From assembly GCF_001425605.1 (NCBI RefSeq), contig NZ_LMRG01000031.1:1-64000 (forward strand): 64,000 bases of DNA. The letters are read 5' to 3'. The notes under the pieces were generated by a model that saw only the letters and a list, made by a program, of their open reading frames with translations, was not told the origin of the DNA and made no database searches. Shown piece after piece: positions 15,472 to 25,361 of the stretch; within the stretch, counting starts at the first letter, position 1, and each line of letters opens with the position of its first letter. The position numbers were made by a program, and so were the translations under genes. The stretch is from Rhizobium sp. Leaf453. Lineage in GTDB: Bacteria; Pseudomonadota; Alphaproteobacteria; Rhizobiales; Rhizobiaceae.

Positions 15472-18400
15472 ATGAATTTTTCTGCCTGGGCCATCCGAAA
15501 CCCGATCGCACCAATCCTCGCTTTTGCGCTGTTGCTGTTTCTGGGAATACAGTCCTTTTACGCACTGCCGATCACCAAGTTCCCGAACATCGACGTTCCC
15601 GTCGTCGCGATCACGGTGACACAGAACGGCGCTTCGCCATCCGAGCTGGAAATGCAGGTGACGAAGGAGGTCGAGGACGCAGTCGCCTCCATCGCCGGCG
15701 TTGACGAAATTCAGTCGACGGTGACCGACGGCCAGTCGGTTACCTCTGTCATTTTCCGCATCGAGAAGCCGACGGAAGAAGCCGTTCAGGACACCAAGGA
15801 TGCGATCGACCGCATCCGCAGCGACCTGCCGGCCGATGTCGAGGAACCCGTCGTCACCAAGATCGACGTCGAAGGTCAGGCGATCCAGACCTTCTCCGTC
15901 ACCTCGCCCGACATGACGCTCGAAGAGCTGTCCTGGTTCGTCGACGATACGATCAAGCGCGCCCTGCAGGGCCAGATCGGCGTCGGCCGTATCGACCGTT
16001 ACGGCGGTTCGGATCGTGAGATCAAGGTGGAGCTGGACCCGAGCAAGCTCGATTCCTTCGGCATCACCGCGCCTGATGTCAACAACCAGTTGCGCAGCAC
16101 CAACGTGGACCTCGGCTCCGGCCGCGGCCAGATCGGTGGCAACGAGCAGACGATCCGCACGCTCGGCGATGCCCGCAACGTGCAGCAGCTTGCGAACACG
16201 ACGATTGCCCTGCCGAATGGCCGCTTCGTGAAGCTGTCGGATCTCGGCACCGTCACCGATACCTATGAAGAGCCGAAGTCATTCTCGCGCTTCAATGGCG
16301 ATGCCTCGGTCACCTTCGCCGTGTTCCGTTCCAAGGGCGCTTCCGAAGTATCGGTCGCCGAAACCGTTGCTGCGAGCCTCGACAAGGTTCGCGCCGCCCA
16401 TCCTGAAGTCAATATCGCGATGGTGGACGACGCCGTCTACTTCACTTACGGCAACTACGAAGCGGCGCTTCACACGCTGATGGAAGGCTCGATCCTCGCC
16501 GTCATCGTGGTTCTGCTCTTCCTGCGCAACTGGCGTGCGACCCTGATCGCCGCTGTCGCGCTGCCGCTATCGGCTATCCCGACTTTCTGGATCATGGACC
16601 TGATGGGCTTCTCGCTCAATCTGGTCAGCTTCCTGGCGCTGACGCTGGCGACCGGTATTCTGGTCGATGACGCGATCGTCGAGATCGAGAACATTGCCCG
16701 GCATATCAAGATGGGCAAGACGCCGTATCGCGCCTCGCTCGATGCCGCCGATGAAATCGGCCTTGCGGTTATCGCCACCAGCTTCACGATCATCGCGGTC
16801 TTCGTGCCGGTCTCGTTCATGCCCGGCGTCGCCGGTCAATACTTCATCCAGTTCGGCCTGACCGTCGCCTTCTCCGTCTTCTTCTCGCTGATGGTGGCGC
16901 GTCTCATTACCCCGATGATGGCCGCCTACCTGATGAAACCTGAAGATGGCGTCGACGATCATCATGACAATGATGGCCGCCTGATGAAGGGCTATACCTG
17001 GCTTGTCACCAACACGACGTCGCGCTGGTACATGCGTTACGCCACATTGGTGGTGGCAATCGCCTTCCTGGTGGGATCGCTGGCCCTGATGTTCCAGGTT
17101 CCCGGCAGCTTCCTTCCGCCGGACGATGCCTCGCGCGTCGTGCTCTCGATCGAACTGCCACCGAACGCCACCCTTGATGAAACAGATTCGACGACGGAGA
17201 AAATCTACGAAGCCGTTCGTGGCATTGATGGTGTCGAAAGCGTGTTCGTCCTCGGTGGCGCGTCTCCCAAGGGTGATCTCGAACTGCGCCGCGCGACGAT
17301 CCGCATCATTCTCGGCAAGATCGATCACTCGCTGATCAAAACCCTCGTCAACAAGGGACTTGGCGGCCTTCCGATCGTCGGACAATATGTGCCGAAGATG
17401 GAGCTTGAGGGCCGCAAGCGTCCGCAGTGGGACGTCGAAAAGGATATCTTTGCCGCCATCCGCGGTATTCCGGATGTCCGCATCACCAAGCTGAACGATC
17501 GTGGCGAGCGCGAGTTGACCTTCAACTTCCTGTCCTCCAACGAGGAAGACCTCAACGCGGCCGTTGCCGTTCTGGAAGGCAAGCTGCGTGCGTCCCCGAT
17601 CCTGGTCAATGTCAGCTCGGAAGGCGCCCTGCCCCGGCCTGAACTGCAGATCCGGCCGCGCAAGGACGAAATCGCCCGCCTCGGCATCACGCCGCAGCAG
17701 ATTTCGCAGACGATCCGCGTTGCAACGACGGGTGACGTCGATGCCGCTCTGACCAAGATCTCGCTCGATGATCGGCTGATCCCGATCCGCGTTCAGACTT
17801 CGCTCGACGTTCGCCGTGACCTTCGGGCCATTGGCGCACTCAAGATCAAGACCGCCTCGGGTGGAACGGTGCCGCTCGATAGCGTCACGGATATCACCTA
17901 TTCGGAAGGGCCGAGTTCGATCCTGCGCAACGCGCGCAACCGGGTCGCCGCCATTGGTTCGGACGTGCCCCAAGGCACGGCACTCGACACGTCGACGGCG
18001 GAGTTCAAGCGGATCGTCGAAGAAACGAAGCTGCCATCGACGGTGCGCCTCGCTGAGAGCGGTGACGCCAAGATCCAGGGCGAGATGATGCAGAGCTTCG
18101 GCAATGCCATGTTGCTCGGGCTGCTGATGGTTCTGGTGGTACTCATCCTGCTCTTCAAGGATGTCATCCAGCCCTTCACCATTCTCTTCTCGCTGCCGCT
18201 CGCTATCGGCGGGGTCGCGGTGGCGCTGATCCTGACCCGCAACGCGTTCTCCATGCCGGTCATGATCGGGGTACTGATGCTGATGGGCATCGTCACCAAG
18301 AACGCCATCCTGCTGGTCGATTTCGCGGTCGAGATGAAACGCCATGGCATGGGCCGTGTTCAGGCCATGGTCGAAGCCGGGCGCAAGCGCGCCCAGCCGA

Positions 18401-18774
18401 TCATCATGACCTCGATCGCCATGTCGGCAGGCATGATCCCGTCTGCACTCGGCGTCGGCGAAGGCGGCTCGTTCCGCGCGCCGATGGCGATCGCGGTGAT
18501 CGGCGGCATCATCGTCTCGACCGTTCTGTCGCTGCTCGTCGTGCCGGCCTTCTTCCTGATCATGGACGACCTGTCGCGCCTGCTCGGCTGGATGTTCGGT
18601 CGCATCGTCGGCCGCAAGGACGAGGAACTGGACGTGCTGGAAAACGAAGCGCTGACCGAGATCGTCACCGATCAGGGCAAGACGATCAGCGATCTGCAGG
18701 AACGCCTCGACAAGCTGGAAGGTCCAAAGCGCGGCAACAACGTCATCAATCACCCGGCGCTCGCCGCCGAGTGA
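15472..18774 (+). CDS. RND efflux pump inner-membrane transporter (AcrB/HAE1 family)
   Basis: 1,100 residues, slightly longer than typical AcrB-type pumps (about 1,030-1,050). It has the family layout: one N-terminal helix, a large periplasmic loop, six helices, a second loop and five helices. Proton-relay acidic residues are in TGILVDDAIVEIEN, and the repeat GVLMLMGIVTKNAILLVDF is in the C-half. The final 60 residues form an acidic, coiled-coil-like cytoplasmic tail (IVTDQGKTISDLQERLDKLEG), which accounts for the extra length. It uses the adaptor encoded just upstream to expel drugs, detergents or plant compounds; the substrate is not predictable. Confidence 0.92.
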   Translation: MNFSAWAIRNPIAPILAFALLLFLGIQSFYALPITKFPNIDVPVVAITVTQNGASPSELEMQVTKEVEDAVASIAGVDEIQSTVTDGQSVTSVIFRIEKPTEEAVQDTKDAIDRIRSDLPADVEEPVVTKIDVEGQAIQTFSVTSPDMTLEELSWFVDDTIKRALQGQIGVGRIDRYGGSDREIKVELDPSKLDSFGITAPDVNNQLRSTNVDLGSGRGQIGGNEQTIRTLGDARNVQQLANTTIALPNGRFVKLSDLGTVTDTYEEPKSFSRFNGDASVTFAVFRSKGASEVSVAETVAASLDKVRAAHPEVNIAMVDDAVYFTYGNYEAALHTLMEGSILAVIVVLLFLRNWRATLIAAVALPLSAIPTFWIMDLMGFSLNLVSFLALTLATGILVDDAIVEIENIARHIKMGKTPYRASLDAADEIGLAVIATSFTIIAVFVPVSFMPGVAGQYFIQFGLTVAFSVFFSLMVARLITPMMAAYLMKPEDGVDDHHDNDGRLMKGYTWLVTNTTSRWYMRYATLVVAIAFLVGSLALMFQVPGSFLPPDDASRVVLSIELPPNATLDETDSTTEKIYEAVRGIDGVESVFVLGGASPKGDLELRRATIRIILGKIDHSLIKTLVNKGLGGLPIVGQYVPKMELEGRKRPQWDVEKDIFAAIRGIPDVRITKLNDRGERELTFNFLSSNEEDLNAAVAVLEGKLRASPILVNVSSEGALPRPELQIRPRKDEIARLGITPQQISQTIRVATTGDVDAALTKISLDDRLIPIRVQTSLDVRRDLRAIGALKIKTASGGTVPLDSVTDITYSEGPSSILRNARNRVAAIGSDVPQGTALDTSTAEFKRIVEETKLPSTVRLAESGDAKIQGEMMQSFGNAMLLGLLMVLVVLILLFKDVIQPFTILFSLPLAIGGVAVALILTRNAFSMPVMIGVLMLMGIVTKNAILLVDFAVEMKRHGMGRVQAMVEAGRKRAQPIIMTSIAMSAGMIPSALGVGEGGSFRAPMAIAVIGGIIVSTVLSLLVVPAFFLIMDDLSRLLGWMFGRIVGRKDEELDVLENEALTEIVTDQGKTISDLQERLDKLEGPKRGNNVINHPALAAE

Positions 18775-18790
18775 TTTACGGCAAACACAG

Positions 18791-18824
18791 AAAAGCCCCG
18801 GCGGAGCAATCCGCCGGGGCTTTT
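18791..18824. terminator. Bidirectional intrinsic terminator
   Basis: The arms aaaagccccggcgga (18791-18805) and tccgccggggctttt (18810-18824) form a perfect 15-bp stem with a GCAA loop. A/T tracts on both sides let it serve the RND operon (plus) and ureG (minus), which are convergent. Confidence 0.9.
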
Positions 18825-18842
18825 CGTTTGGAGTGGGTAAAC

Positions 18843-19454
18843 TCAGAGTCCGCCTTCGACCGTAAGGAACTCGACGATCCGCTCGACGCCGTCACCGCGC
18901 TTCATGTCGGAAAACACGAAGGGAAGCTCCTTTCGCATGCGCGTCGCATCCCGCTCCATCACGTCGAGATCGGCGCCGACATAGGGAGCGAGATCCTTCT
19001 TGTTGATCACCAGCAGGTCCGAGCGCGTGATGCCCGGCCCGCCCTTGCGCGGAATTTCCTCGCCCTGGCAGACGGAGATCACGTAAATCGTGATATCGGC
19101 CAGATCCGGTGAGAAGGTCGCAGCGAGATTGTCGCCACCGGATTCGATGAAAACGACATCGAGGTCGGGGATGCGGCGGTTGAGATCGGCAATGGCCTGC
19201 AGGTTGATCGTCGCATCCTCGCGGATTGCCGTATGCGGGCAACCGCCGGTCTCGACGCCGACGATCCGGTCCGACGGCAGGGCCTGCATGCGCACCAGAG
19301 CCTCGGCATCCTCCCGCGTGTAGATGTCGTTGGTGACGACGGCGACGGAATAGTTTTCGCGCATGGCCTTGCAGAGCTTGTCGGTGAGCGCCGTCTTGCC
19401 GGAACCGACAGGACCGCCGATCCCGACGCGAAGGGGGCCGTTTGCAGATTTCAT
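18843..19454 (-). CDS. ureG: Urease accessory GTPase UreG
   Basis: 203 residues of the SIMIBI GTPase family. It hydrolyses GTP to deliver nickel into apo-urease in complex with UreD, UreF and UreE. P-loop [11 protein letters not shown] is at the N-terminus, the metal-binding CPH motif is in [11 protein letters not shown], and the specificity NKKD is present. It is the last gene of the minus-strand urease cluster. A gap of 34 bases follows ureF. A bidirectional terminator lies downstream. Confidence 0.96.
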   Translation of the reverse strand: MKSANGPLRVGIGGPVGSGKTALTDKLCKAMRENYSVAVVTNDIYTREDAEALVRMQALPSDRIVGVETGGCPHTAIREDATINLQAIADLNRRIPDLDVVFIESGGDNLAATFSPDLADITIYVISVCQGEEIPRKGGPGITRSDLLVINKKDLAPYVGADLDVMERDATRMRKELPFVFSDMKRGDGVERIVEFLTVEGGL

Positions 19455-19488
19455 GACGACAGGTCCTTTCAAAAACAGGCTTCTTCCC

Positions 19489-20160
19489 TCAGGAGCGGAA
19501 CAGCCGTGAATGCAATGTCTCGTGACGGAGCGCCGCAATGTCGGCGATGATCGTGGCCGACCCCAGATCGTCCAGCGTGCTTTCGGCAGCCCTTGCCGCC
19601 GTCTCGGCAATCAACGGCTCCAGGCCTGCCAGCACGCCGACGCCCTGAGTCTGCCCCATCACCCCACAGCGAATGGCGACGGAAACGAGGTTCGATGTAG
19701 TGGCATGCAGATAGGCAGCCAGCGCGGGTTCGAGCCCGGTCCGATGCGCACCGGCAACCGCGCCGACGGCGACGGGATAGGCGACCATGCCACCAAGCAT
19801 TTCCAGTACCGGATGCGGCCAGTGGGTGGCGGCCGTCAGGAAAGCATTTCCCTGCAGCACCGTTTCCTGATGGCGTTCACGCGATCCGGCCAGCGCCTCG
19901 GCAAGCTCCCTCACCTGCTGCAGCCTCGCCGCATCATCATAAGCCCGGTAACTCTCGGCGAGAAGCACCGCATCGTTCCAGCTCGACCCGTGACAGATCA
20001 GGGATTCCAGCCACACGGCAAGGGTTGCGGCATTGCTTATCAACCCGTCATGGACAGCCTGCTCCAGCCCACCGGAATAGGAGAAGGCCCCCACCGGAAA
20101 CGCCGGCGACATCCATGTCACCAGCCGAAGCAAGGCCTGGATATTCGACGGCTCAGTCAT
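19489..20160 (-). CDS. ureF: Urease accessory protein UreF
   Basis: 223 residues, all-helical, with the conserved opening [22 protein letters not shown] and a C-terminal basic tail. UreF acts as a GTPase-activating and scaffold partner of UreG and UreD during nickel loading. ATG 20160 overlaps the ureE stop by eight bases, implying translational coupling. Confidence 0.95.
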   Translation of the reverse strand: MTEPSNIQALLRLVTWMSPAFPVGAFSYSGGLEQAVHDGLISNAATLAVWLESLICHGSSWNDAVLLAESYRAYDDAARLQQVRELAEALAGSRERHQETVLQGNAFLTAATHWPHPVLEMLGGMVAYPVAVGAVAGAHRTGLEPALAAYLHATTSNLVSVAIRCGVMGQTQGVGVLAGLEPLIAETAARAAESTLDDLGSATIIADIAALRHETLHSRLFRS

Positions 20161-20647
20161 GGGCGTGGTGATGACCGCCGTGCGCGTGCCCATGATCATG
20201 TCCATGGGAATGTCCGCTATGATAGGCGCCACGCATCGGCTGGAACGGCTCGGTGACTTCCGCAACCGTGGCACCGAGGCCTTCCAGCATCACTTTGATT
20301 ACCGCATCACGCTGGATGAGGATACGATCCTGCCGGATTTCCGCCGCCAGATGGCGATTGCCGAGATGCCAGGCGAGTTCGATCAGGTGGAGCGGATCGC
20401 GCGGACGAATGTCGTAGAGAGCCTCGGGGATGGCCGAAATCCGCACATATTCGCCGGTATCGAGCACCAAGAGATCGCCATCGGCCAGCATGACGGCTTC
20501 CTTCAGGTCCAGCATCACCACGTCGTCATTGTCGAGATGCAGCAGCTTGCGGCGCAGGTGCCGCTGATCATGGGCAAGCGCGATCGTGTGCAGGATGGTC
20601 TTGTCGGCGGGTCCCGGCGACAGGACCTGGGTCGAGCGATACGGCAT
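20153..20647 (-). CDS. ureE: Urease nickel metallochaperone UreE
   Basis: 164 residues: an N-terminal peptide-binding domain, a metal-binding domain and a strongly histidine-rich tail ([22 protein letters not shown] near the C-terminus, given here as a short region) that binds nickel. It passes nickel to UreG. It overlaps ureF. It is separated from the upstream peroxiredoxin gene by a strong terminator, so it probably needs its own promoter in 20648-20741. Confidence 0.95.
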   Translation of the reverse strand: MPYRSTQVLSPGPADKTILHTIALAHDQRHLRRKLLHLDNDDVVMLDLKEAVMLADGDLLVLDTGEYVRISAIPEALYDIRPRDPLHLIELAWHLGNRHLAAEIRQDRILIQRDAVIKVMLEGLGATVAEVTEPFQPMRGAYHSGHSHGHDHGHAHGGHHHAHD

Positions 20648-20741
20648 TCAGGCGGCCTTGTGGTTCCGCGCGTGCGCTCGGGCGTCCGCGGCAGGGTAAA
20701 TCATTGAACCTCCGAGGGTTTCTCGGACGTACTGTAACAAT

Positions 20742-20786
20742 AAAAAACCCCGGCGCCAGATCAAACAATGGCGGGCGCCGGGGTTT
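20742..20786 (-). terminator. Intrinsic terminator after the peroxiredoxin gene
   Basis: Read on the minus strand, aaaccccggcgcc (20774-20786) pairs with ggcgccggggttt (20745-20757) and is followed by a run of six T (20742-20747). It ends the peroxiredoxin transcript and would separate it from ureEFG. Confidence 0.85.
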
Positions 20787-20813
20787 GTCTCATTCCATCA
20801 GACCTGCCCGATA

Positions 20814-21356
20814 TCAGGCGGCGATCTTGTCCGACTGCAGCGCGCCAAGAATGTTCTGCGGCGAGGAAACGCCATAGGGATCGCTGTCTGCGTTATCGGC
20901 ATAGCCTTCTTCCTCGAACCACTGCTCGACGACACCATCATTGATGATCGCCGCATAACGCCAGGAGCGCATGCCGAAGCCGAGATTGTCCTTGGCGACC
21001 AGCATGCCCATCTTGCGGGTGAATTCGCCCGAACCGTCCGGGATCAGCTTGACGTTTTCGAGGTTCTGCGACTTGCCCCAGGCATTCATGACGAAGGCGT
21101 CGTTGACGGAGATGCAATAGATCGCATCGATGCCTTCGGCGGCGAAATCACCGGCCAGCTTTTCAAAATCCGGCAGTTGGAAGGTTGAGCACGTCGGCGT
21201 AAACGCGCCCGGCAGCGAGAACAGAACGACGCGCTTGCCGGCGAAATAATCGGCAGAGGAAACGTCCTGCCAGCGGAACGGATTGTCGCCACCGACAGCC
21301 TCGTCGCGGACGCGGGTACGGAACGTTACGGAAGGCACTTTGCGGCCAATGATCAT
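20814..21356 (-). CDS. Peroxiredoxin (Prx5/AhpE-like, thioredoxin fold)
   Basis: 180 residues of the redoxin family. The peroxidatic cysteine is C56 in PGAFTPTCS, with the conserved Arg in RSWRYA. Such enzymes reduce hydrogen and organic peroxides using glutathione/glutaredoxin or thioredoxin. Unlike the other genes around it, it has no urease link. It is bounded by a 176-base upstream region and its own terminator, so it looks like an independent insertion into the urease cluster. Confidence 0.88.
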   Translation of the reverse strand: MIIGRKVPSVTFRTRVRDEAVGGDNPFRWQDVSSADYFAGKRVVLFSLPGAFTPTCSTFQLPDFEKLAGDFAAEGIDAIYCISVNDAFVMNAWGKSQNLENVKLIPDGSGEFTRKMGMLVAKDNLGFGMRSWRYAAIINDGVVEQWFEEEGYADNADSDPYGVSSPQNILGALQSDKIAA

Positions 21357-21532
21357 ATGCTAACTCCTTGAAATACAGTCGTCCCGCGCGGCAAGTCTTG
21401 GGAGGAATCCGCGCGATGGGGCGAGCCGCTTCTCTACAACAAGCCGTGCTGCGGCGCAGCACAAACCGGGTTAAAAAATCCCAGTGCATGGCTGCTTTGC
21501 GGATAGCGCATGCCTTCTACTAGACAGAAATT

Positions 21533-22219
21533 TCAGTTGTAGAGCGAAAGCGACGTGGTCAGGGAACCGGGCAGCGGGTTCCACCAGCCGGTGCGCAACC
21601 CGGCTTCACGCAGGCCCGCTGCTGTCCAGGTGTTGCAGCCCAATCCAGCGCTGAACCAGCCGTTTGCCTCGAAGAAGCGATCATTCGGACCATAGGCCGT
21701 GTTCGGGATCGCTGCGATCCCGCCATCCTTCGGCGTGAAGCTGGCTTCGATATAGGACAGCAGTTTCTCGTATTGCGCATCGCCGATCTCGAAGGCCACG
21801 ACCGTCTCGGAAGGCTCGACAATCTCACCGGCAACATCGACATGCATGACGGAACGATCGACGGTCAGCCCCTTCAGCAATGGCATCGGCTTCAGGTCCG
21901 CCCATGTCGGGGTCTCGATGTAGAACGCCCGCCCGCCCCAACCGAACACGATCCAGCGCGCATTCGGATGCCCGAGCGGCATGCCGCTGTCCTCCAGGAA
22001 CGAAAAACGGCTTCGGGTCTCGCTATCGAGTGCAATGGCGATATCGGTGTGGATGGGATTGGAAAGCACGAGGATACGGTGTCTGCCCTCGCCCCCACTA
22101 TCCGCCTTGGCTACCGGCCACAGCGGACGAGGAACGAATGTTCCGGCGACGGCGACCGATGCCGCGACCACCAGAACGACCAGCAGCCAGCGAACGGACC
22201 GTCTCCAGGACATCAGCAC
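21533..22219 (-). CDS. Urease-region conserved protein (TIGR02117/DUF2459)
   Basis: About 226-228 residues. An N-terminal membrane anchor (about 8-28) is followed by a periplasmic domain with IHTDIAI, WIVFGWGGRAFYIETPTW and GCNTWTAAGLREAGL. This matches the family repeatedly found beside urease genes (TIGR02117, DUF2459), whose biochemical role is unknown. The start may be GTG 22219 or ATG 22213. It follows ureC after 19 bases. Confidence 0.8.
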   Translation of the reverse strand: MLMSWRRSVRWLLVVLVVAASVAVAGTFVPRPLWPVAKADSGGEGRHRILVLSNPIHTDIAIALDSETRSRFSFLEDSGMPLGHPNARWIVFGWGGRAFYIETPTWADLKPMPLLKGLTVDRSVMHVDVAGEIVEPSETVVAFEIGDAQYEKLLSYIEASFTPKDGGIAAIPNTAYGPNDRFFEANGWFSAGLGCNTWTAAGLREAGLRTGWWNPLPGSLTTSLSLYN

Positions 22220-22238
22220 TTTTCTTTCGCCATCAGGC

Positions 22239-23951
22239 CTAGAACATGAAATAGCGCTGCGCCATCGGCAGCACCGTCGCCGGTTCGCAGGTCAGCAGTT
22301 CGCCATCGGCGCGGACTTCGTAGGTTTCCGGATCGACTTCGATATGCGGTGTCAGGTCGTTGTGAATCATCGATCGCTTGCCGATGCCGCCGCGGGTGTT
22401 CTTGACCGCCACCAGTTCCTTGGCGACGCCGAGACGGCCCTTGAGCCCGGCATCGAGCGAAGCCTGCGAGACGAAGGTGACGGACGAATTGGTGCGCGCC
22501 TTGCCGAAAGCGCCGAACATTGGGCGGTAATGCACCGGCTGCGGCGTCGGGATCGAGGCATTCGGGTCGCCCATCGGGGCAGCGGCGATCGTGCCGCCGA
22601 GGATGACCATGTCCGGCTTGACGCCGAAGAAGGCCGGGTTCCACATGACGAGGTCGGCGCGCTTGCCGATTTCGACCGAGCCGATGTGCTGGCTCAAACC
22701 ATGGGCGATCGCCGGGTTGATCGTATACTTTGCGATATAGCGCTTGACGCGGACATTGTCGTTCTCGCCGGTCTCGGACGCCAGTCGGCCGCGCTGACGC
22801 TTCATCTTGTCAGCGGTCTGCCAGGTGCGGATTGCCACTTCGCCGACGCGGCCCATGGCTTGGCTGTCGGAGGAGATGATCGAGAAGGCACCAATGTCGT
22901 GCAGGATGTCTTCCGCCGCGATGGTTTCCTTGCGGATGCGGCTTTCCGCAAAGGCGATATCTTCCGGGATTGACGGCGACAGATGGTGGCAGACCATCAG
23001 CATGTCGAGATGTTCGGCCAGCGTGTTGATCGTATAGGGCCGGGTCGGATTGGTCGACGAGGGGATGACATTCGGCTGACCGCAGATCTTGATGATATCA
23101 GGTGCATGGCCGCCGCCGGCACCTTCGGTGTGGAAAGCGTGGATGGTGCGGCCCTTCAGCGCACCGATCGAATCCTCGACGAAACCGCTTTCGTTCAGGG
23201 TATCGGTGTGGATCATCACCTGCACGTCATATTCGTCCGCCACCGACAGGCAGCAATCGATCGCCGCCGGCGTCGTGCCCCAGTCCTCGTGCAGCTTCAG
23301 CGAGGTGGCGCCGCCCATAACCATCTCGACCAGCGCGCCCGGCAGCGAGGCATTGCCCTTGCCGGCAAAGGCAAGGTTCATCGGGAAGGCATCGGCCGCC
23401 TCGATCATCCGGGCAAGGTGCCAGGGACCTGGCGTGCAGGTGGTGGCGAGCGTGCCGTGGGCCGGGCCTGTGCCGCCGCCGAGCATGGTGGTGAGCCCGC
23501 TCATCAGCGCTTCCTCGATCTGCTGCGGGCAGATGAAGTGGATATGGCTGTCCATGCCGCCGGCGGTGATGATCTTGCCTTCGGCAGCGATCGCCTCGGT
23601 ACCAGGACCGACGATGATATCGACACCCGGCTGGGTATCGGGATTGCCGGCCTTGCCGATCGCGACGATCCGGCCATCCTTCAGGCCGATGTCCGCCTTC
23701 ACGATGCCCCAGTGATCGACGATCAGCGCGTTGGTGATGACCGTATCCACGGCACCGGCGGCGCGGGTGACCTGGCTCTGGCCCATGCCGTCACGAATGA
23801 CCTTGCCGCCCCCGAACTTCACCTCGTCGCCATAGGTGGTAAAGTCCTTCTCAACCTCGATGAAGAGTTCCGTATCGGCAAGCCGCACCTTGTCGCCGGT
23901 GGTGGGGCCGAACATGTTGGCATAGGCCGCGCGCGACATCTTGTAGGACAT
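22239..23951 (-). CDS. ureC: Urease alpha subunit UreC
   Basis: 570 residues, the catalytic subunit that hydrolyses urea to ammonia and carbamate. All nickel-site and catalytic residues are present with a constant offset of two from the Klebsiella enzyme: H136, H138, carbamylated K219 (SLKLHEDWG), H248, H274, D362, and the flap C321-H322. The length is normal. It is translated just after the accessory protein at 23955-24623 (three-base gap). Expected to be active once UreDEFG load nickel. Confidence 0.97.
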   Translation of the reverse strand: MSYKMSRAAYANMFGPTTGDKVRLADTELFIEVEKDFTTYGDEVKFGGGKVIRDGMGQSQVTRAAGAVDTVITNALIVDHWGIVKADIGLKDGRIVAIGKAGNPDTQPGVDIIVGPGTEAIAAEGKIITAGGMDSHIHFICPQQIEEALMSGLTTMLGGGTGPAHGTLATTCTPGPWHLARMIEAADAFPMNLAFAGKGNASLPGALVEMVMGGATSLKLHEDWGTTPAAIDCCLSVADEYDVQVMIHTDTLNESGFVEDSIGALKGRTIHAFHTEGAGGGHAPDIIKICGQPNVIPSSTNPTRPYTINTLAEHLDMLMVCHHLSPSIPEDIAFAESRIRKETIAAEDILHDIGAFSIISSDSQAMGRVGEVAIRTWQTADKMKRQRGRLASETGENDNVRVKRYIAKYTINPAIAHGLSQHIGSVEIGKRADLVMWNPAFFGVKPDMVILGGTIAAAPMGDPNASIPTPQPVHYRPMFGAFGKARTNSSVTFVSQASLDAGLKGRLGVAKELVAVKNTRGGIGKRSMIHNDLTPHIEVDPETYEVRADGELLTCEPATVLPMAQRYFMF

Positions 23952-23954
23952 GGG

Positions 23955-24623
23955 TCAGGCTCCCTCAGCAAAAGCAGATAGTGTCTCTTTATCGAGGCGC
24001 GCGAGACGCCCCTTTGAAATCATTTCGTCCACGTAACGGCGCTCGGCCGCAAATGGATGCCATTCCCAGCCGGCATGGCCAAAGCCCGCGAGAACGACCC
24101 GGTCGCTCGGACGGCGCCAATGGGCCAGTACCTCGGCGATCACGATCAGGCCGCTGCTCGGCACGACGTAATCTCCCGCATCGAAGCGCTCCAGATCGGC
24201 GTCCACGGCCGCATGGGTTGAGGCCGGAATTACATGCAGTGCCCGGTTCGTCGCCTTGGCGAAGGCCCGGAAACCATCGGCATAATCGTCGCAAAGGTCA
24301 TCCAAGTCGGGATGGCTGATCGCGAGTTTCGGCCGCAGCGCCTCGAATACTTCCGAGGATCGCACACACCAAATTTCGCGCGCCTGCCGAACAGCCGCAT
24401 TCGTCTTCCAGCCGCCGCCACCCAGCATGGCCATTGCCGGACGCCCGGTGTTGCAGACGGCGACGATATCCGTCTTCTGTCCACCGGCGCCGCAGGAGCG
24501 GCAATCGTTGAAACGGATCACCAGATCGGCTGCATCGATGACCGCCGCCATTTCTGGTTCGACCTGCCCATTGCCGACGATCATGATGGTACGGCTTGCC
24601 GTCACGCGACCCTCAGTTCCCAA
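23955..24623 (-). CDS. Urease operon accessory protein, GT29/sialyltransferase-like
   Basis: 222 residues. MIVGNGQVEPEMAAVIDAADLVIRFNDCRS resembles the N-terminal nucleotide-sugar fold seen in family 29 glycosyltransferase-like proteins, and the C-half has VVLAGFGHAGWEWHPFAAERRYVDEM. Homologues are commonly annotated in rhizobia as urease operon accessory protein. No role in urease assembly is established. It overlaps the upstream LprI-like gene by 11 bases and precedes ureC by three, so it is clearly co-translated. A glycosyltransferase reaction is only a fold-based guess. Confidence 0.7.
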   Translation of the reverse strand: MGTEGRVTASRTIMIVGNGQVEPEMAAVIDAADLVIRFNDCRSCGAGGQKTDIVAVCNTGRPAMAMLGGGGWKTNAAVRQAREIWCVRSSEVFEALRPKLAISHPDLDDLCDDYADGFRAFAKATNRALHVIPASTHAAVDADLERFDAGDYVVPSSGLIVIAEVLAHWRRPSDRVVLAGFGHAGWEWHPFAAERRYVDEMISKGRLARLDKETLSAFAEGA

Positions 24624-25044
24624 AACCGTTGGCCAGTTCTTTCAGTTCGTCCGTGCGCTTTTTCGTCAGGTCCGCCAGGCATCCGGATACCAGCATCGGC
24701 TCCATCGAACCACCACGTGCCTCGAACCCGGCAAGTTCGCACTGGCCGTCGCGATAGCCGATCCACGCACGCTGCGCATTTTTTAGTGCCTCAACGGCAC
24801 CGACGAGGTTGGTGTCGATATCGGCAAGCTCCGTATCGGTCGCCTTCACCGAAGCCATGGCCTTCCTGTAGACCGCATTCAATTCCTTGTCGGCGGCCTC
24901 GTAGTCCTGGTTGGCGCACATGTTCATCTCGGCCTGCGTTATCGCATTCTGGCAATCGATCTGATCCTCTTGCGCCGATGCCGTCGACGTACCGAGGACA
25001 AGGCCGCCGAACATCAGGCCGGCGAAGATCGCTTCACGGATCAT
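24613..25044 (-). CDS. LprI-like periplasmic protein (DUF1311)
   Basis: 143 residues: a signal peptide ending near TASAQ, then a lysozyme-inhibitor LprI-like domain with conserved cysteines ([32 protein letters not shown]). The family includes periplasmic lysozyme inhibitors, but a urease-linked role is unknown. ATG 25044 overlaps the ureB stop by four bases (ATGA), so it belongs to the same translational unit. Confidence 0.78.
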   Translation of the reverse strand: MIREAIFAGLMFGGLVLGTSTASAQEDQIDCQNAITQAEMNMCANQDYEAADKELNAVYRKAMASVKATDTELADIDTNLVGAVEALKNAQRAWIGYRDGQCELAGFEARGGSMEPMLVSGCLADLTKKRTDELKELANGFGN

Positions 25045-25346
25045 AATTTGCCCATGACCTTCTGCCGGAAGCCATAGACCTCGCGCTTGCCGGCAAAAGG
25101 AACCAGTGTGACGCTGCGCGTCTGGCCGGGCTCGAACCGCACGGCCGTACCGGCGGGGATATCCAGCCGCATGCCATGGGCGAGCGTGCGATCGAAAGAC
25201 AGGCCAGCATTGGTTTCGGCAAAATGATAGTGGCTGCCGACCTGCACCGGACGGTCGCCGGTGTTGGAGACGTCGAGCGAAACGGTTTCCAGACCGGCAT
25301 TCAGCTCGATTTCGCCATCGGCGGCAATGATTTCACCGGGGATCAT
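25041..25346 (-). CDS. ureB: Urease beta subunit UreB
   Basis: 101 residues, begins [18 protein letters not shown] and contains SHYHFAETN and the FEPGQTRSV strand typical of the small beta subunit. It packs against UreC and UreA in the (abc)3 urease. In this group the subunits are separate genes, with a DUF1272 gene between ureA and ureB. Confidence 0.95.
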   Translation of the reverse strand: MIPGEIIAADGEIELNAGLETVSLDVSNTGDRPVQVGSHYHFAETNAGLSFDRTLAHGMRLDIPAGTAVRFEPGQTRSVTLVPFAGKREVYGFRQKVMGKL

Positions 25347-25361
25347 GATCTTCTCTCCTCC

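Noticed and set aside
16567..18753. Long open frame (about 728 codons) on the minus strand opposite the RND pump
   Set aside because: Its product is low-complexity, His/Arg/Asp-rich text typical of the antisense of a GC-rich gene. The plus-strand pump has full family motifs.
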